64,000 bases of DNA from Adiantum capillus-veneris. Its lineage: Eukaryota > Streptophyta > Polypodiopsida > Polypodiales > Pteridaceae. Every line of letters starts with the position of its first letter. Positions within the stretch are counted from its first letter, which is position 1. The notes under the pieces are model-generated. The model made no database searches and was not told where the DNA came from. It saw only the letters and a list, made by a program, of their open reading frames with translations. The position numbers and the translations under genes were made by a program. The stretch spans positions 52,937,976 through 53,001,975 of the forward strand of contig CM043942.1 of NCBI GenBank assembly GCA_014529385.2, read 5' to 3'. Below are positions 43,256 to 53,811 of the stretch, piece after piece.

Positions 43256-44043
43256 GTGGAAGAGAAAAATGCTAAGATTGCAAAGCTTAAAGATAAGATC
43301 CTGCATCTTAAAAAGACGCCCTTAGGTGCAAGGAAACATAAGAGGAGCTTCTCATCCATAGAGACTTTAGCCCCCGAAGGCGGTGCTCAAAAAATAAGGG
43401 TTACAGCTACAAGGTGCATTTTGCTATGCTCCAATACATACTTTAAATTTCTTCTGTGGTAATGTTTTGTCCCTTCTTCTAGGAATTTTATCCAAGAGCT
43501 GTGTGGCCACATCCAAGAGGATCGCATCCATTTGTTGAGTTTGTGCCTCAAGAAATCGGATGTCGTAGCCCGTTTACAAGCACCAAATATAGAACATTCT
43601 ATTTCCTTGTCAATGAGGAGCCCTCCTTGGAGGAGATGGAGATCCTGCATTTGGCAATGGGTGGGGTGCTGCCAAATAGTAAAGATCCCATGCCCGCCCC
43701 TATAGATGTCCAGAGTGAGCAAAGATTGCAAGCCGTCAAATATACCCACTTCTTGGAAGGGGAAATTACAGTGAGAGAACATATTTCTGGCACCTTCGAG
43801 GTGCCCGACCTCAACAATCGTGACCCAGGTGCAATACCCAAAGTGGAGATCAACCACCTAAACAACATAATGATTGAAGATGAAGAGTATCTATTCTTGT
43901 ATGATCTGGAAAAGGCTTTTGGTGAGCGGTTAGATGAGTGCTTAAGCCTTATATGCACAAAGATGGAGTTCCCTCTTGATCCTGCACCAAAACATACAGA
44001 TGACAAGTTGCTTCCATTAAGGGACTCTGTCAGAGCAGAGTAA
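43256..44043 (+). CDS. Unrecognised gene-like region, possibly two exons
   Basis: A first segment (43256-43410) codes a charged, coiled-coil-like stretch: MEEKNAKIAKLKDKILHLKK, then RKHKRSFSS and APEGGAQKIR. A plausible donor (ACAAG/GTGCAT) near 43412 and acceptor (CTTCTTCTAG/GAA) at 43482 would splice to a second segment running in frame from 43483 to TAA 44041-44043. That part includes RAVWPHPRGSHPFVEFVPQE, NEEPSLEEMEILHLAMGGVL, HFLEGEITVREHISGTFEVP and FLYDLEKAFGERLDECLSLI. A related frame after a shift (to about 44240) reads DLSGSHNPRTVDESKSY, so the original protein may have been longer. No transposon motif is visible and the residue mix looks like a real protein. The family is unknown to me. 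Confidence 0.45.
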
Positions 44044-44326
44044 AGTCACGAATGAGGAGTTTGTTGCAACAGAAGCAGGATTGTTGCCAACCAAACTCCT
44101 ATCCGCCCTGACTTGTCTGGTTCGCACAATCCCCGCACAGTTGATGAGAGCAAATCCTATATCAACCTTGAAGCCACACCAAGTATGGATGATGAGGATA
44201 ACGCCTCGCATGAAATAAGGCCTCGTTCATGAGAGTAATACTCATCCTTTCTAGTCTTTGTTTCTTCACAATTTGACACTCGTCTAGCTAGACACACGTC
44301 AACTTTGATCCTAGCGCTACAAAATG

Positions 44327-44914
44327 TCAAAAATAACATATGAAAAACCATAATTTGGAAAAAAAAAACTGACTACGCATTGTTGTAGCCTCATCATTAG
44401 ATGGTACACCATAAAAATGTACCATTGCCATTTGAAGCTTTCTCAAATCAACAAAAATATTATTTGACATTGAGTAAGGAAATCCCTTGTCCACTCTGTC
44501 TGCACCGACGCTTGCATTGGTATGTTTTCTTACTCCTTTTGACCTCTTGGTAAAGGTGGATGAATACATTATCTCCTCTATGTGCAAATAGCCCCCTATT
44601 CGAAAGTACACATCCTAGTTCAAAGCCTTCTTAGCAAGATTGACCTTAAATGGTATAGGAAAAACATTCTCAGTAATTCCTCTTTCCCTTAAAGCATCCT
44701 TAAGGAGACCATATAAGGCAACGTAGCCCTTAGTACTAATTCCCACTTCATCACAAGTGGCAATGTTGGACAAGAAAGATTGCCCAATTTTGTGCTTCTT
44801 GAAGGAGTATGCAACTTCCTTTGTCACTTGGAGGAAGTGGTTTGCCTCTTTTGCAATCACCTCAAGCAGGCTAGTCTCTTTGAAAATGCAGTGTCCCCCT
44901 TGTGGATGTTTCAA
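44327..44914 (-). pseudogene. Unrecognised protein-coding region, about 196 codons with one stop
   Basis: Two frames in the same phase (44615-44914 and 44327-44611) are separated by a single TAG at 44615-44617. The translation reads MKHPQGGHCIFKETSLLEVI, VAYSFKKHKIGQSFLSNIAT, GYVALYGLLKDALRERGITE, PFKVNLAKKALN-stop, DVYFRIGGYLHIEEIMYSST and LRKLQMAMVHFYGVPSNDEA. It looks like a genuine, once-folded protein. It ends in A-rich DNA near 44350. No domain was recognised. It could be a host gene fragment or an element-borne gene. Confidence 0.45.
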
Positions 44915-45258
44915 AGCAGGTCACATGGCAACCACAACATGCTGTTGTCTTCAAAGCTCACAACATACTTGAGTATGTGCACATGCATATACTCAATGAT
45001 GGTGTGAAAAGTGGCATTGTGGAGTTGCATAGGTTTTTGTAAATCGATTGTGCAAGTGAAGAAGCCGTGAAGATCATTGCGTCCAACGTATTTGGTGTCC
45101 TCTAGGAAAAGAAAACCGTCAAAGGTATGTGGGAAGGTTGTCTGGTGTCTGTCTCTGTTGGTGATGCTTGTGTCTGGTCAGTTGTGCAATGAAGAAGCCG
45201 TGACTGTGCTCTCTGTCTCTCTGTCTGTTTGATGATGCACTGCATGTGTTGCCATGGT

Positions 45259-45336
<78 letters not shown>

Positions 45337-45414
45337 AGAAGGAACCGCAAAAGGGTGTGTGTGTCTCTTTTGATGATGATGCTGTTGCATGGGAGGAGCA
45401 TGTGTTGCCATGGT

Positions 45415-45450
<36 letters not shown>

Positions 45451-45847
45451 CTCCTCCAATGGTGAGACAATAAGCATCTTATAAAACCCCCCCCCCCCCC
45501 TAGATACTCGTTGCAAAAAAAAAAAAACCCAAAGCTCTTGAGTGAGATACACAAACACACATAGGTGCACACACAAACACTTAAACAAAATGTAAAAAAT
45601 TTTAATCAATGGTAGTGATACTATAACGACAAAGAAGTTTTGTGTTTCCATTAAACAAAATGCTTTACAACGTGGCATCAAAGTCGATCACATTGATCTA
45701 TCAGATCAACGTAAAGACAGTGCACTGCCAACCCTCCACTCCTCTTGCACTTCATGGTTGCCTCCATCCATCTACCGATATGAAACAACAAAAAAGCTTT
45801 TAGAAGACTAACATTGGGATACATGTAGACAACATAAAAATCTAACT
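44915..45847. other. Low-complexity interval with (CT)n, poly-C and poly-A
   Basis: (CT)n tracts fill 45261-45333 and 45417-45449, poly-C is at 45487-45500 and poly-A at 45516-45527. A 60-100 bp unit is partly repeated around them: GTGTTGCCATGGTGA before each CT tract (45246 and 45403). Arg/Glu-rich predicted peptides on the - strand come from the repeats. No gene was recognised. Confidence 0.8.
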
Positions 45848-46041
45848 GACTTTGTGCCGATTGAGACGAAAATAGGCATCTTTGATATCTTCATAGCCCA
45901 AATAATCAAGTGTTCTCGTATGTTGGAGAGAATCCCAATGGTCATTGACATGCACAATCTCAAAAACACCATTTGACAAAGTAATGGGTATGTCAAATGT
46001 CACAAAATCAGCAACACTGGATTGTAGGGTATCCACTTTCC
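45848..46041 (-). CDS. Hypothetical 64-aa frame, unrecognised
   Basis: The - strand frame reads MDTLQSSVADFVTFDIPITL, NGVFEIVHVNDHWDSLQHTR and YEDIKDAYFRLNRHKVS-stop. It has normal amino-acid composition and no low-complexity sequence. It lies between the microsatellite interval and a family A gag relic. It may be the end of a longer broken protein. No family was recognised. Confidence 0.3.
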
Positions 46042-46079
46042 ACTCTTACACATCCAATGCTCATAGTGGAAGCGTAGGT

Positions 46080-46850
46080 ACAAATTAGTGGCTCAAAAAG
46101 GATAAGGGCATCATGCTCTCTCACCTTTCCCCAAGCATAGGAGAGAGAGATCCTTTGCAATGGGTGTCCTCTTTTGGAGCTTCAACCATGGAAGCTCTAG
46201 GAGTGTCATTGCATATAGTTCTTTTGTGGGCAAGAACGATAGCCATGTCCTTGCTCCTCACACTTAAAGCATTTATGGTCTTTGCAAAAGGCCTCTAACT
46301 CTTCAGGAAAGAGTTTATTTTTACGTTTTTAAACTCTTTCTCCTTTGCCTTGTTATTGTTGTTGTTGGTGGTGGTGGTGTTGCCTTGGGAAGAGTTTTGA
46401 GCAGTGTTCTTTCCTTTAGATTCATTTCGGTCTTTGTTTTCCATGGGCTTAGTATTCCTTCTAGCCCCTTGTTTGGAAATTGATCCTTGAAGCAAACATA
46501 GTGTGGTGGATGACTTCGGTGATAGTACTAGACCGTTGTGAGTTGACATACTCGGCCATTTCTTCAGGTAATCCCGCACAAAATTCTTGCTTTTGCTCGA
46601 CAAAGTCTATCTTTTGAAAGATTGCAGCTTTGAGATGTAAATCCCAAAATTTGTCCACATACTTGTGGATAGAACTCATTGGAAAGTAGCTTCAAACTTT
46701 GCCATTCAATGAGCACTTTGTCCTTGGCATCGCTTGCAAGGAATTGCTTCATTATGGAAACTCGCAGAGTTTTCCATGTTCTTTGGGGCTTTGCCATTCT
46801 CGCGGAGACTAGTCCACCATTGACGAGCAGATTTTTGAAAGTGATTCTTC
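46080..46850 (-). pseudogene. Family A gag relic, truncated at both ends
   Basis: Three - strand frames hold parts of the gag core: HFQKSARQWWTSLRENGKAP (46706-46909), MKQFLASDAKDKVLIEWQSL (46564-46797), IHKYVDKFWDLHLKAAIF and LPEEMAEYVNSQRSS (46461-46679), then NTKPMENKDRNESKGKNTAQ with a Thr/Asn-rich linker (46295-46603). It closely resembles E5 gag. It ends just before the protease active site near 46085. The right edge meets E10 at about 46850. Confidence 0.8.
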
Positions 46851-46851
46851 A

Positions 46852-47127
46852 CAAAGAGGATCAAGGGGCATTTAAAATTACCTTGACATATCTTTACAAC
46901 AATGCCCATGGTGTCAAAATCTATGAAGATTCACTGGATAGGACTTGTGTTAAGATAGAGGACACACAAACCAACTTCCAAGCGAAACCCATGGTAAATT
47001 ACCAAGGATATCGATACGTAGGTAGGGACGGGGATATGTACTTAGCCATGGACAAGCCTAACGAGGTCAACAACATGGGAAGATTGGTTTCCAAGAGGCA
47101 TGCAATGGACATTACTCTCAATACATC
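46852..47127 (+). pseudogene. E10: left half of a Gag-like coding region split by E11
   Basis: The + strand frame reads GAFKITLTYLYNNAHGVKIY, EDSLDRTCVKIED and YRYVGRDGDMYLAMDKPNEV up to MDITLNTS, where E11 inserts at ACATC. The frame resumes in some form at 55828. The right half has RPSQVQKWVKK, found also in E8 Gag, so I infer an element related to E8. The left edge is uncertain. Confidence 0.5.
47123..47127. repeat. E11 target-site duplication, left (ACATC)
   Basis: ACATC precedes TGTGGGCTCTCC; the same five bases follow TTAACA at 55828-55832. Confidence 0.9.
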
Positions 47128-47374
47128 TGTGGGCTCTCCTTGCCCCGCACTGTCGAAGCAAGGGACTTGCCAATACACCGTGTGCGAGCCACAAATGGCT
47201 CCAAGCACACAACAAGCCTAAACTAGCAAGCTCAAGAGAGCAAAGGGTGTGTCACTCACCGCTCTACGCTCGCCTTCGTGGTGGATTCCTCGCCGCGATG
47301 AAGAAGAAGCTGCAGTCGTGCCGCGCTCAACCGCTTCGCCGTCGTCGTGCCTTCGTAATGCTCGATCGCACACA

Positions 47375-47455
<81 letters not shown>

Positions 47456-47745
47456 GGAGGTGAAGAGAAGAAGATGGAGATGGAGATGGAGCAAGAGCAC
47501 TCTTCTATTGCACAAATGAGAGAATGAGTAAAAATTAGGTTTAGTTGGCTTTTATATGAGCTCACCCCATTCACACTTGGGCGCCCATGCTTAGCCAACT
47601 AATCCCTTGAATGTCCAGTTAGAGTGCGCCTCTCATCGGCGATCACTCTTACCTTTTCCTATTGGTCCGACAAGCCCGGTACCTGACTCTAAATAAATAC
47701 AACGTTTATAGATCATAGGGTGTCCGTGTGCCGTGAGGGTTAACA
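47128..47745 (-). repeat. E11 3' LTR, 618 bp
   Basis: On the - strand it begins TGTTAACCCTCACGG and ends GAGCCCACA. It contains a TATA box (TATAAAAG, plus 47550-47557) and a (CT)n(CA)n microsatellite at 47382-47454. It pairs with 55224-55827. Confidence 0.9.
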
Positions 47746-47757
47746 TGCCCCCCTTCC
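47746..47757 (-). other. E11 polypurine tract
   Basis: GGAAGGGGGGCA on the - strand directly abuts the TGTTAACC start of the 3' LTR. Confidence 0.8.
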
Positions 47758-49850
47758 TGATGTAGATTCCGTCCTCGGAAGCTATTGAGTTGAAGCTGGT
47801 TCGTCGAGGTGGAAGAGCATTTGAGATGAATGTCCTTAGCCTTCTTCAGTCACTGCAAAATCAAACAACATTGGCACAGTAATGGCATTCTCTTAAAAAG
47901 CATATGCAGTTTTAGGTAGACACATTGATTGGTAAAAAAATTTCAAACAATTTGTTAGCAATGAACATTAAATTGCAATGTAATCAAATGCATAAACAGA
48001 TGTAAAGGTAAAAAATTAAACAAGTCTGGGGTCGCTAATTTGACGGTCGAAAGGCACTAGAGATCGAATATTAATACCATGGGTAAGCTTCTTAATTTTC
48101 TGTGGTCAATTAAGTTGTTTAATCGCGAGAGCCAAGTATTCATGTTCGAGGGCTGACTAGAGGCTATATCTAGAAAACCTTGTAGTTAAGCTACCATAAA
48201 AGGAATTTCTCATGAAATCATCGCCTGACTGATTACTTTTTCTTTGACCCCCCAAAGTCTTTTCACATTGATTCAATTATGATGTGTGTGCTTATTTTGT
48301 ATGCCTTGGGTTTTTTGCTTTTCAAGGAAAAGCGCCCACACTGGGAACCTCTAGGGCTCTAGTACCATAGGCGATACATGTGAGTGAAGTACCAATTCAA
48401 GCTGAGATTTCTCTTCCAGCTTAAAATTTTACATTGTGGCACTTTGATTTTTTGTTTGTTCATTTTCAGCATTTTAATTTTGTAACTTTGGGGGTCATAT
48501 AACACTGTTACCCTCCCCAGGCTCATCACATTAGTAAACTCCCTTTATAATACTTAAGCTAAAGGTCACTAGGGTTAAGCCCACTAGAAAGCCCTAGTAC
48601 ATTTCATACAATGCTGCCTAAATCGGATTAAGAACCTAAGTAACCATTGCTTATTAGGAAGGCATTCCCCATGGTATTAAGAGAAGATTTCTAACACCTA
48701 GCTTGGTCAAACTAGCTTAGTCGGACTGCTTGATTTTTACACCTAGAACAAGTGATTATGACAAAACATTACATTGAATTAAATGTTTGATACTAAGCCA
48801 ATGCGCTGAATATTATGCTACCAATCACAATCAAAGCAGACAATCATAGATGCAAAAAGATAAGGGCAATGCTAATGGACAAGAAACACCTGTTTGTGTT
48901 GATGGTCGCACGTTTGATTTGAAGTGTGAACAGAGAAAGATTCCATGAAGGTCCAAATCCTATCAATAGCAACACCTCCTGTACACACTATGAAACAAAA
49001 GGATACCTCCAGGAGGCACATCAGTGGGAAAAGAGAACTTTTGCTAATCACTCAACTCTCTAAAACAGAAACACTCCTATCGTACTAATCTTACCTACCC
49101 TCCATCACTCAAGTGATGAGATCAAAGGTGTTTTATGGCATAGAGCTTTCTGTTTCAACATGTACAACTGATCACATGTACCTGTCTGACATGTGTATGG
49201 TCTGAGCTCAATGTTTTGACTTTTAATGGGTTTCTGTTTCACTGTACCAATGTGACATGTGTAGGTCTGAGTCAATGTTTTGACTTTTAATGTGCATACT
49301 CGTTTGCTAATTGCTCTTGCTCTTTATTTTTATTTTTTTTTATGAGTATAAGGCTTTATATGTACATTCCCTAAGATTAGGAGATATAGAGGTCAGGGAG
49401 AAAGGTTGAGAGGGAAACAAATGAATGATGACAGTCAGCAAACACTCCCCCCTTCCTTGGGTAGATCATACCATTTGAAATGAGCTTGTCACCCTTTGAA
49501 ACCAATTGTTCCAGTTGGTAATAGGTGAGGATTTTTGCCAGTAGTTTTCTATTACCCTAGGTGCCTCGTCAAGTTGCAAGGGTGGTAAGGTACTCTCCCA
49601 GATCGAACTTGAAGTGGTTCATCAGGTGATTCTTGAACACTGGGAGGTGTGGATTCTTTTGTAGCTTCATGGAGGTCCACTACTATGGATGGAGGCTGTG
49701 TAGAAGCTTTTACCTCTATGGATGTATTACATGAGGAGCTAGAATCTTCATGGGACTCCCCCCTTCCTGAGCTAGGTGGAACAAATCGTTCTTTCTTTGG
49801 TACCCAAACTAGCTCGGGAGCGGGTGTGTAGCATTCTGTGATTTTTTTCT
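47758..49850 (-). other. E11 3' untranslated interval, 2.1 kb, where pol would be expected
   Basis: No ORF above about 60 codons with recognisable residues and no RT, RNase H or integrase motif was found on either strand. A local duplication lies at 49148-49300 (GTTTCTGTTTCA-CTGT, GTCTGAG-TCAATGTTTTGACTTT occurs twice). The interval is A/T-rich. This absence is central to calling E11 non-autonomous. Confidence 0.65.
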
Positions 49851-50301
49851 TTCAACGATCATTGATTCGTTTTGGAGCTACGGGATTGGGCTCACTTGGG
49901 TCAGGTGATAGGTAAGAGTACAATCTTCGGTTTGGCACCCAGGTTTGATCATTTCATGGATAGTAGCCTTGGGCTTCCAATAGTCGTTTAGGGATCCATC
50001 GCAACATTTGCTTACTTTTCTTGGAGCGAGTGGTACATTTCTTACAAGGCTTCTGTTTTTTAGCACTAGCTATGGTCACTAAAGAAGCTTTAGGGGCCCA
50101 CTTGTATGTTTTCTTCGTTACATTAGGATGAGTCTTGTCGGAAGCGATATGCATTGCTTGTAGCATATTTAAGGGTATAGGCATTTCATCCCCCTCAGGT
50201 GTTACCCAGGTCGTCCCCCTATTTCCCCAAGTGTCTATGGTTGATGCTATGTGGACCCAATCCACATTGTCAGACTCAGTCATCCCAGGTAGGATATCCA
50301 T
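49851..50301 (-). pseudogene. E11 tail with W-x-P-K motifs
   Basis: The frame 49954-50301 contains YKWAPKASLVTIAS and LRWIPKRLLEAQGYYP-stop; past the stop the same frame reads QTWVPNRRL, and a further (shifted) match near 49800 reads VWVPKKERF. The segment is basic, as in E8. It follows the protease as in E8, which argues that the tail is a conserved part of these elements. Confidence 0.6.
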
Positions 50302-50633
50302 ATAAGGAGAATCTTGGCCAATGTCTGTATCCTTCTTACAAGTGTAACAATATTGTAGTGGGGCGAGTGAACTGTGGTGTCAGAGCGATGATCAATAATG
50401 GTTTTACTCCCTAAGGGGTGTACCTTACCAGTCACCAAATCCACTCTAAGGACAGAGTCTTGGAATTGCAAATAGACATGATTTTTAGACCAATCATGAA
50501 CCATTTGTGCTTCCCTCATGAATGGTCGTCCTAAAATCATTTCATATGACATAAGGTGTTTAGAGAAATCCATTACAATGAACGTATGTCGTACCTTGTA
50601 TCCTAGAACTTTGATCTTAAGATCCTTGAGCAT
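50280..50633 (-). pseudogene. E11 protease, C-terminal half
   Basis: The frame reads MLKDLKIKVLGYKVRHTFIV, then YEMILGRPFMREAQMVHDWS and KNHVYLQFQDSVLRVDL. The ILGRPFM block matches E8 (ILGRPFMRQLKMVQDWG). The join to the upstream frame is a one-base shift near 50630 at PMG, so the polyprotein was once continuous. Confidence 0.8.
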
Positions 50634-52801
50634 CCCATAGGTTTGGCTATGGTACCATTTGCCATCTTTACCACAATGTTAGTAACACTGAGGCGGGGTT
50701 TTCCCATGGATTCCCAACAATCTTTTGTAACGATGCTAACTCCCGCACCACCATCAAGAATTCCCTTTATAGTTAATCCCTTGGTAGTGATGGGTAGGGT
50801 CGCATTAGACTCGTCGCCTTCAAAATACTGCCCTAATTCGTTAATGGGTACCTCGATCACGGACTCGTGTCCATCTAAGTCAAGTGATTGCACATGATTT
50901 TCCTCATCAATCATAATCGAGTCAGGCCTATTTGGTTGCGCAAACTGCGGTAATCCCGTTCGTAGCTCTCCGTTAAGGAATGCTCGAAGTGCAAGGAATA
51001 ACTCAGGATCTCCATACAGCTTTGCTATGATCGTGGTTCGGACCTCAGAAGACATGAAGTCCACTAGTTTGGCAACATTCATTGGCATTTTGCAGGGTGT
51101 AGGTCCTTGACTAGGAACTGGTGAGGATGGAATCTCATATTCCTCAATGGGATCGGGTATTCCTTCGTTAAACATCCTTTCCAACAAGAAGGGTGTATGC
51201 TCACTTTCTGATGTCCCGTCCTCACTCCCTTCTTGGATGATACTAGATATGGCTAACGGTCTATGGTTCATGTGGGGTGGATGAACTTGCGTGGGAAACA
51301 CTGTGTCACAAATTTTGACATGCATGGGTTCTGGTTCTAGTTTCCTTTGAGTCTCCTCCACTAAACCTCTTAGATGTTTCACCTGCTCAATCTCGTCTAC
51401 TGGGTTTGGGTACGTCCCAATCTTCTTGTTACGATTCTTCCCTTTTTGCCCCTGCGGTTTATCTTGGGGGTCTTGGATTGGATTTGGAAACACTTGTGGT
51501 GTTTTCAGAGGCTCTCTATGGTTTTCTCTTATTCGGTTTTCATTTGGTTCCATGTTACGGTTTTCTTTGTCGGTCTTTCCCTTTGTGGTATTGGTTCTAG
51601 TCTCCATTGTCTCGATTGAATCTGAATCATCCTCGAGGTCATTCATATACACGGGGTCATCTCCTGTTCCTATGTTTGTTTTGGAACTTGGCTTTGAATT
51701 TTCCGTATTCTGCGACCTCGTCCTTCGTGTCTTCTTTTTCTTTGCTTGGATAACTGACGCGGTATCTCTCTCTTCGAGGATATGGCCTGGACCTTGAAGC
51801 ATGGACCGTGTAATCGCATAAGCGGGTGCGACGGGTGGTATTGGCGATGTCACACTAGCAATTTCGACCAAATTTAGGGGTGTGATTTTAGGCGCATTTG
51901 GGTTATAGGGGCATTGGGAAATCAAGTGATCTATGCCACAACGATTACATGTGAGTATTGGCATTGCAGACGTGCTCCCTTGATTCATTTGCATCTGTGC
52001 AGCATTCTTTTGCAGCCTAATAGGGCACTCCGCTGCCCGATGTGGTCCACCACACTCGTAGCATTGAAGAGGTGGCCTCCTAGCCTGGGTGTTGATATTT
52101 TGACCTCTGGATGCGAGAGCAGCAGCTTGATAAACCGGCTTGACTTGCCCCCAACAATCTTCCATGTAGTATATAGGACACTCTTCCAATGTATCAAGTC
52201 CGTAGGCAATACTAGTGTCTATTTCCTCCTCACAGCCATCTGCATAAGCATTTGATGGCTCGCAACCCACTTGGTTCATAGGGGCGACTCTTGGATGCGG
52301 GGGCTGCGGTCCTAGCACAGGAGGTGGTAGCGGTGTAGCTTGTACAACATTTTGAGATCTAGGGACCATGTGTTGCGGTAGTTGCTCAACAGGTGGAGCA
52401 GGCATCACTACAGGAGCTCGAGGTGCATCCGTCCAGGCTACAGGTGGTCTATTTGCCATAATACGTTTGATCATTAAACAATCCTTAGCTTGGTGACCAT
52501 ACCTACCACATGCGTTGCAAGTTCCATTAAATTTTACTCTAAACGTAGGGCACTCACTAGTGCTATGTGGACCTAAGCAAATGGAACACCATTGTTGCTC
52601 CCTTCTTGGATACATGTGACTATTTTGAGGGGGTCGATTATCCTTAAGAGACTCTTGGATTGCCTTGGTGAGGTCTATCAAGAATGTCTCAAATACCTTT
52701 GGCTCATTGGCAATGGGCTTTGCAGTCATGGGTTCATACTCAATGGCTTGTGAGCTAGTGGATCTCGTGTCAGTAGACACCCTCATGCCTGCTATCATCA
52801 A
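50603..52801 (-). CDS. E11 Gag C-terminal part with four zinc knuckles, ending in a protease start, 732 aa
   Basis: Four knuckles are visible: C72-C75-H79-C84, C95-C98-H103-C108, C247-C250-H254-C259 and C285-C288-H292-C297; the second has the classical C-x2-C-x4-H-x4-C, the others have x3 before His. Pro-rich linkers (PLPPPVLGPQPPHPR) lie between. An acidic then basic region spans about 340-480. The protease active site is GILDGGAGVSIVTKDCWE with Asp683, D-G-G as in E1. The ATG at 52799-52801 is only the first in this frame, because a shift near 52810 separates it from the Gag core (52810-53139). Four knuckles are many for a Ty3 Gag. Confidence 0.8.
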   Translation of the reverse strand: MMIAGMRVSTDTRSTSSQAIEYEPMTAKPIANEPKVFETFLIDLTKAIQESLKDNRPPQNSHMYPRREQQWCSICLGPHSTSECPTFRVKFNGTCNACGRYGHQAKDCLMIKRIMANRPPVAWTDAPRAPVVMPAPPVEQLPQHMVPRSQNVVQATPLPPPVLGPQPPHPRVAPMNQVGCEPSNAYADGCEEEIDTSIAYGLDTLEECPIYYMEDCWGQVKPVYQAAALASRGQNINTQARRPPLQCYECGGPHRAAECPIRLQKNAAQMQMNQGSTSAMPILTCNRCGIDHLISQCPYNPNAPKITPLNLVEIASVTSPIPPVAPAYAITRSMLQGPGHILEERDTASVIQAKKKKTRRTRSQNTENSKPSSKTNIGTGDDPVYMNDLEDDSDSIETMETRTNTTKGKTDKENRNMEPNENRIRENHREPLKTPQVFPNPIQDPQDKPQGQKGKNRNKKIGTYPNPVDEIEQVKHLRGLVEETQRKLEPEPMHVKICDTVFPTQVHPPHMNHRPLAISSIIQEGSEDGTSESEHTPFLLERMFNEGIPDPIEEYEIPSSPVPSQGPTPCKMPMNVAKLVDFMSSEVRTTIIAKLYGDPELFLALRAFLNGELRTGLPQFAQPNRPDSIMIDEENHVQSLDLDGHESVIEVPINELGQYFEGDESNATLPITTKGLTIKGILDGGAGVSIVTKDCWESMGKPRLSVTNIVVKMANGTIAKPMGCSRILRSKF

Positions 52802-52809
52802 GTTGTCCT

Positions 52810-53139
52810 CTAATTGGATTGCATTGGCAGTGACATCTTCCAGGTTGTGATACCTCTAATCACTAGTCCATTATAGATTCCTTCATTCCTCAACCCTCGA
52901 ATGAATCGATCAAGCAGTTGGTTATTGTTGAAGCGCTCATTTACAGGGCAACGAGAGTTTAAGTGCTTTAGACGACTAATGAAGTCCCTTACTGACTCTC
53001 CTTCCTTACGTTCGGCCTTCTGTAGCTGAGATGCTACACCCCAAAGCACACCTTCTCGTATGAACCCGAAGGGTAGGGTAGATTGTTTTCTCCCCACCCT
53101 TAGGGTTCCAGTTCCCAAATAACACTTAAGGCATTGCAC
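52810..53139 (-). pseudogene. E11 Gag core (Retrotrans_gag end)
   Basis: The frame reads GVLWGVASQLQKAERKEGES, VRDFISRLKHLNSRCPVNER, NNQLLDRFIRGLRNEGIYNG. It fits the second half of the Retrotrans_gag domain. A shift at its end leads to the frame 50603-52801. The first half of the core, between about 53140 and 53810, is poorly preserved. Confidence 0.7.
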
Positions 53140-53811
53140 TTAAGGTTCTTAGGTAAATCTCCAAAAAGTTCCAACTTTTATAAGAATCTCCTTGTTCCCA
53201 TTGAATTAATGTGTTTAGTGCAATTTGTACTGAAGGACTTAGGTTCTATTGATTCTGAAAGGTTTCATAGATGGAAAATTTTTTAGCATGTATGCCAATT
53301 TTGAAGCAAGGTGGGGAGTATTATGGAAAATGGTTGGAGAGAGGTTTTGGATTTTGTAATGATGTAGTATGGCATATGATAGATCATAATTTTTGGATAA
53401 GGGATAGGGACCTATGTTTGAAGCAAAACGCTGCCAATCACTGTATGTGAGGAGCAGGGCCTGAGTACTCTTGGAATCTAGTGGGAGAGGAACGGTACCG
53501 ATCTTGGCATATGTGTGGATGATGCAGATATGAACATAACCGGCATAGGTCCACTCGGATAAGGGCTAGGGAGCGGCACTTGAGGAGCATAAGCAGTGTA
53601 CAATTGGAGTGTGGGGGCCATGTGTGCAAAGGGGCTAGCACATACGGTCGAGGCCCCCTATATTAGGTACTACGACACTAGTTAGTGGCACTTGCGCTAA
53701 CCGTAGATCTCATGGGTACATTCTCGTCAGGCTTATCCCTGGAGTGAGCACTGTGTTTTCTAATAGAAGGGTTGAGCCAAGTTAGGGAAGCTAAAGTGTT
53801 CGCTCGGAGGC

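Noticed and set aside
45102..45681. Arg/Glu-rich frames around 45.1-45.7 kb
   Set aside because: They are read from (CT)n/(GA)n microsatellites; the rest of the frame has no motif.
47218..47598. Paired 126-aa and 123-aa frames in the E11 LTRs as a gene pair
   Set aside because: They are the two LTRs of one element and include microsatellite translation.
47758..49850. A hidden, decayed pol in E11
   Set aside because: No RT, RNase H or integrase block could be found in any frame, whereas older elements in the window still show them clearly. A profile search could still change this.
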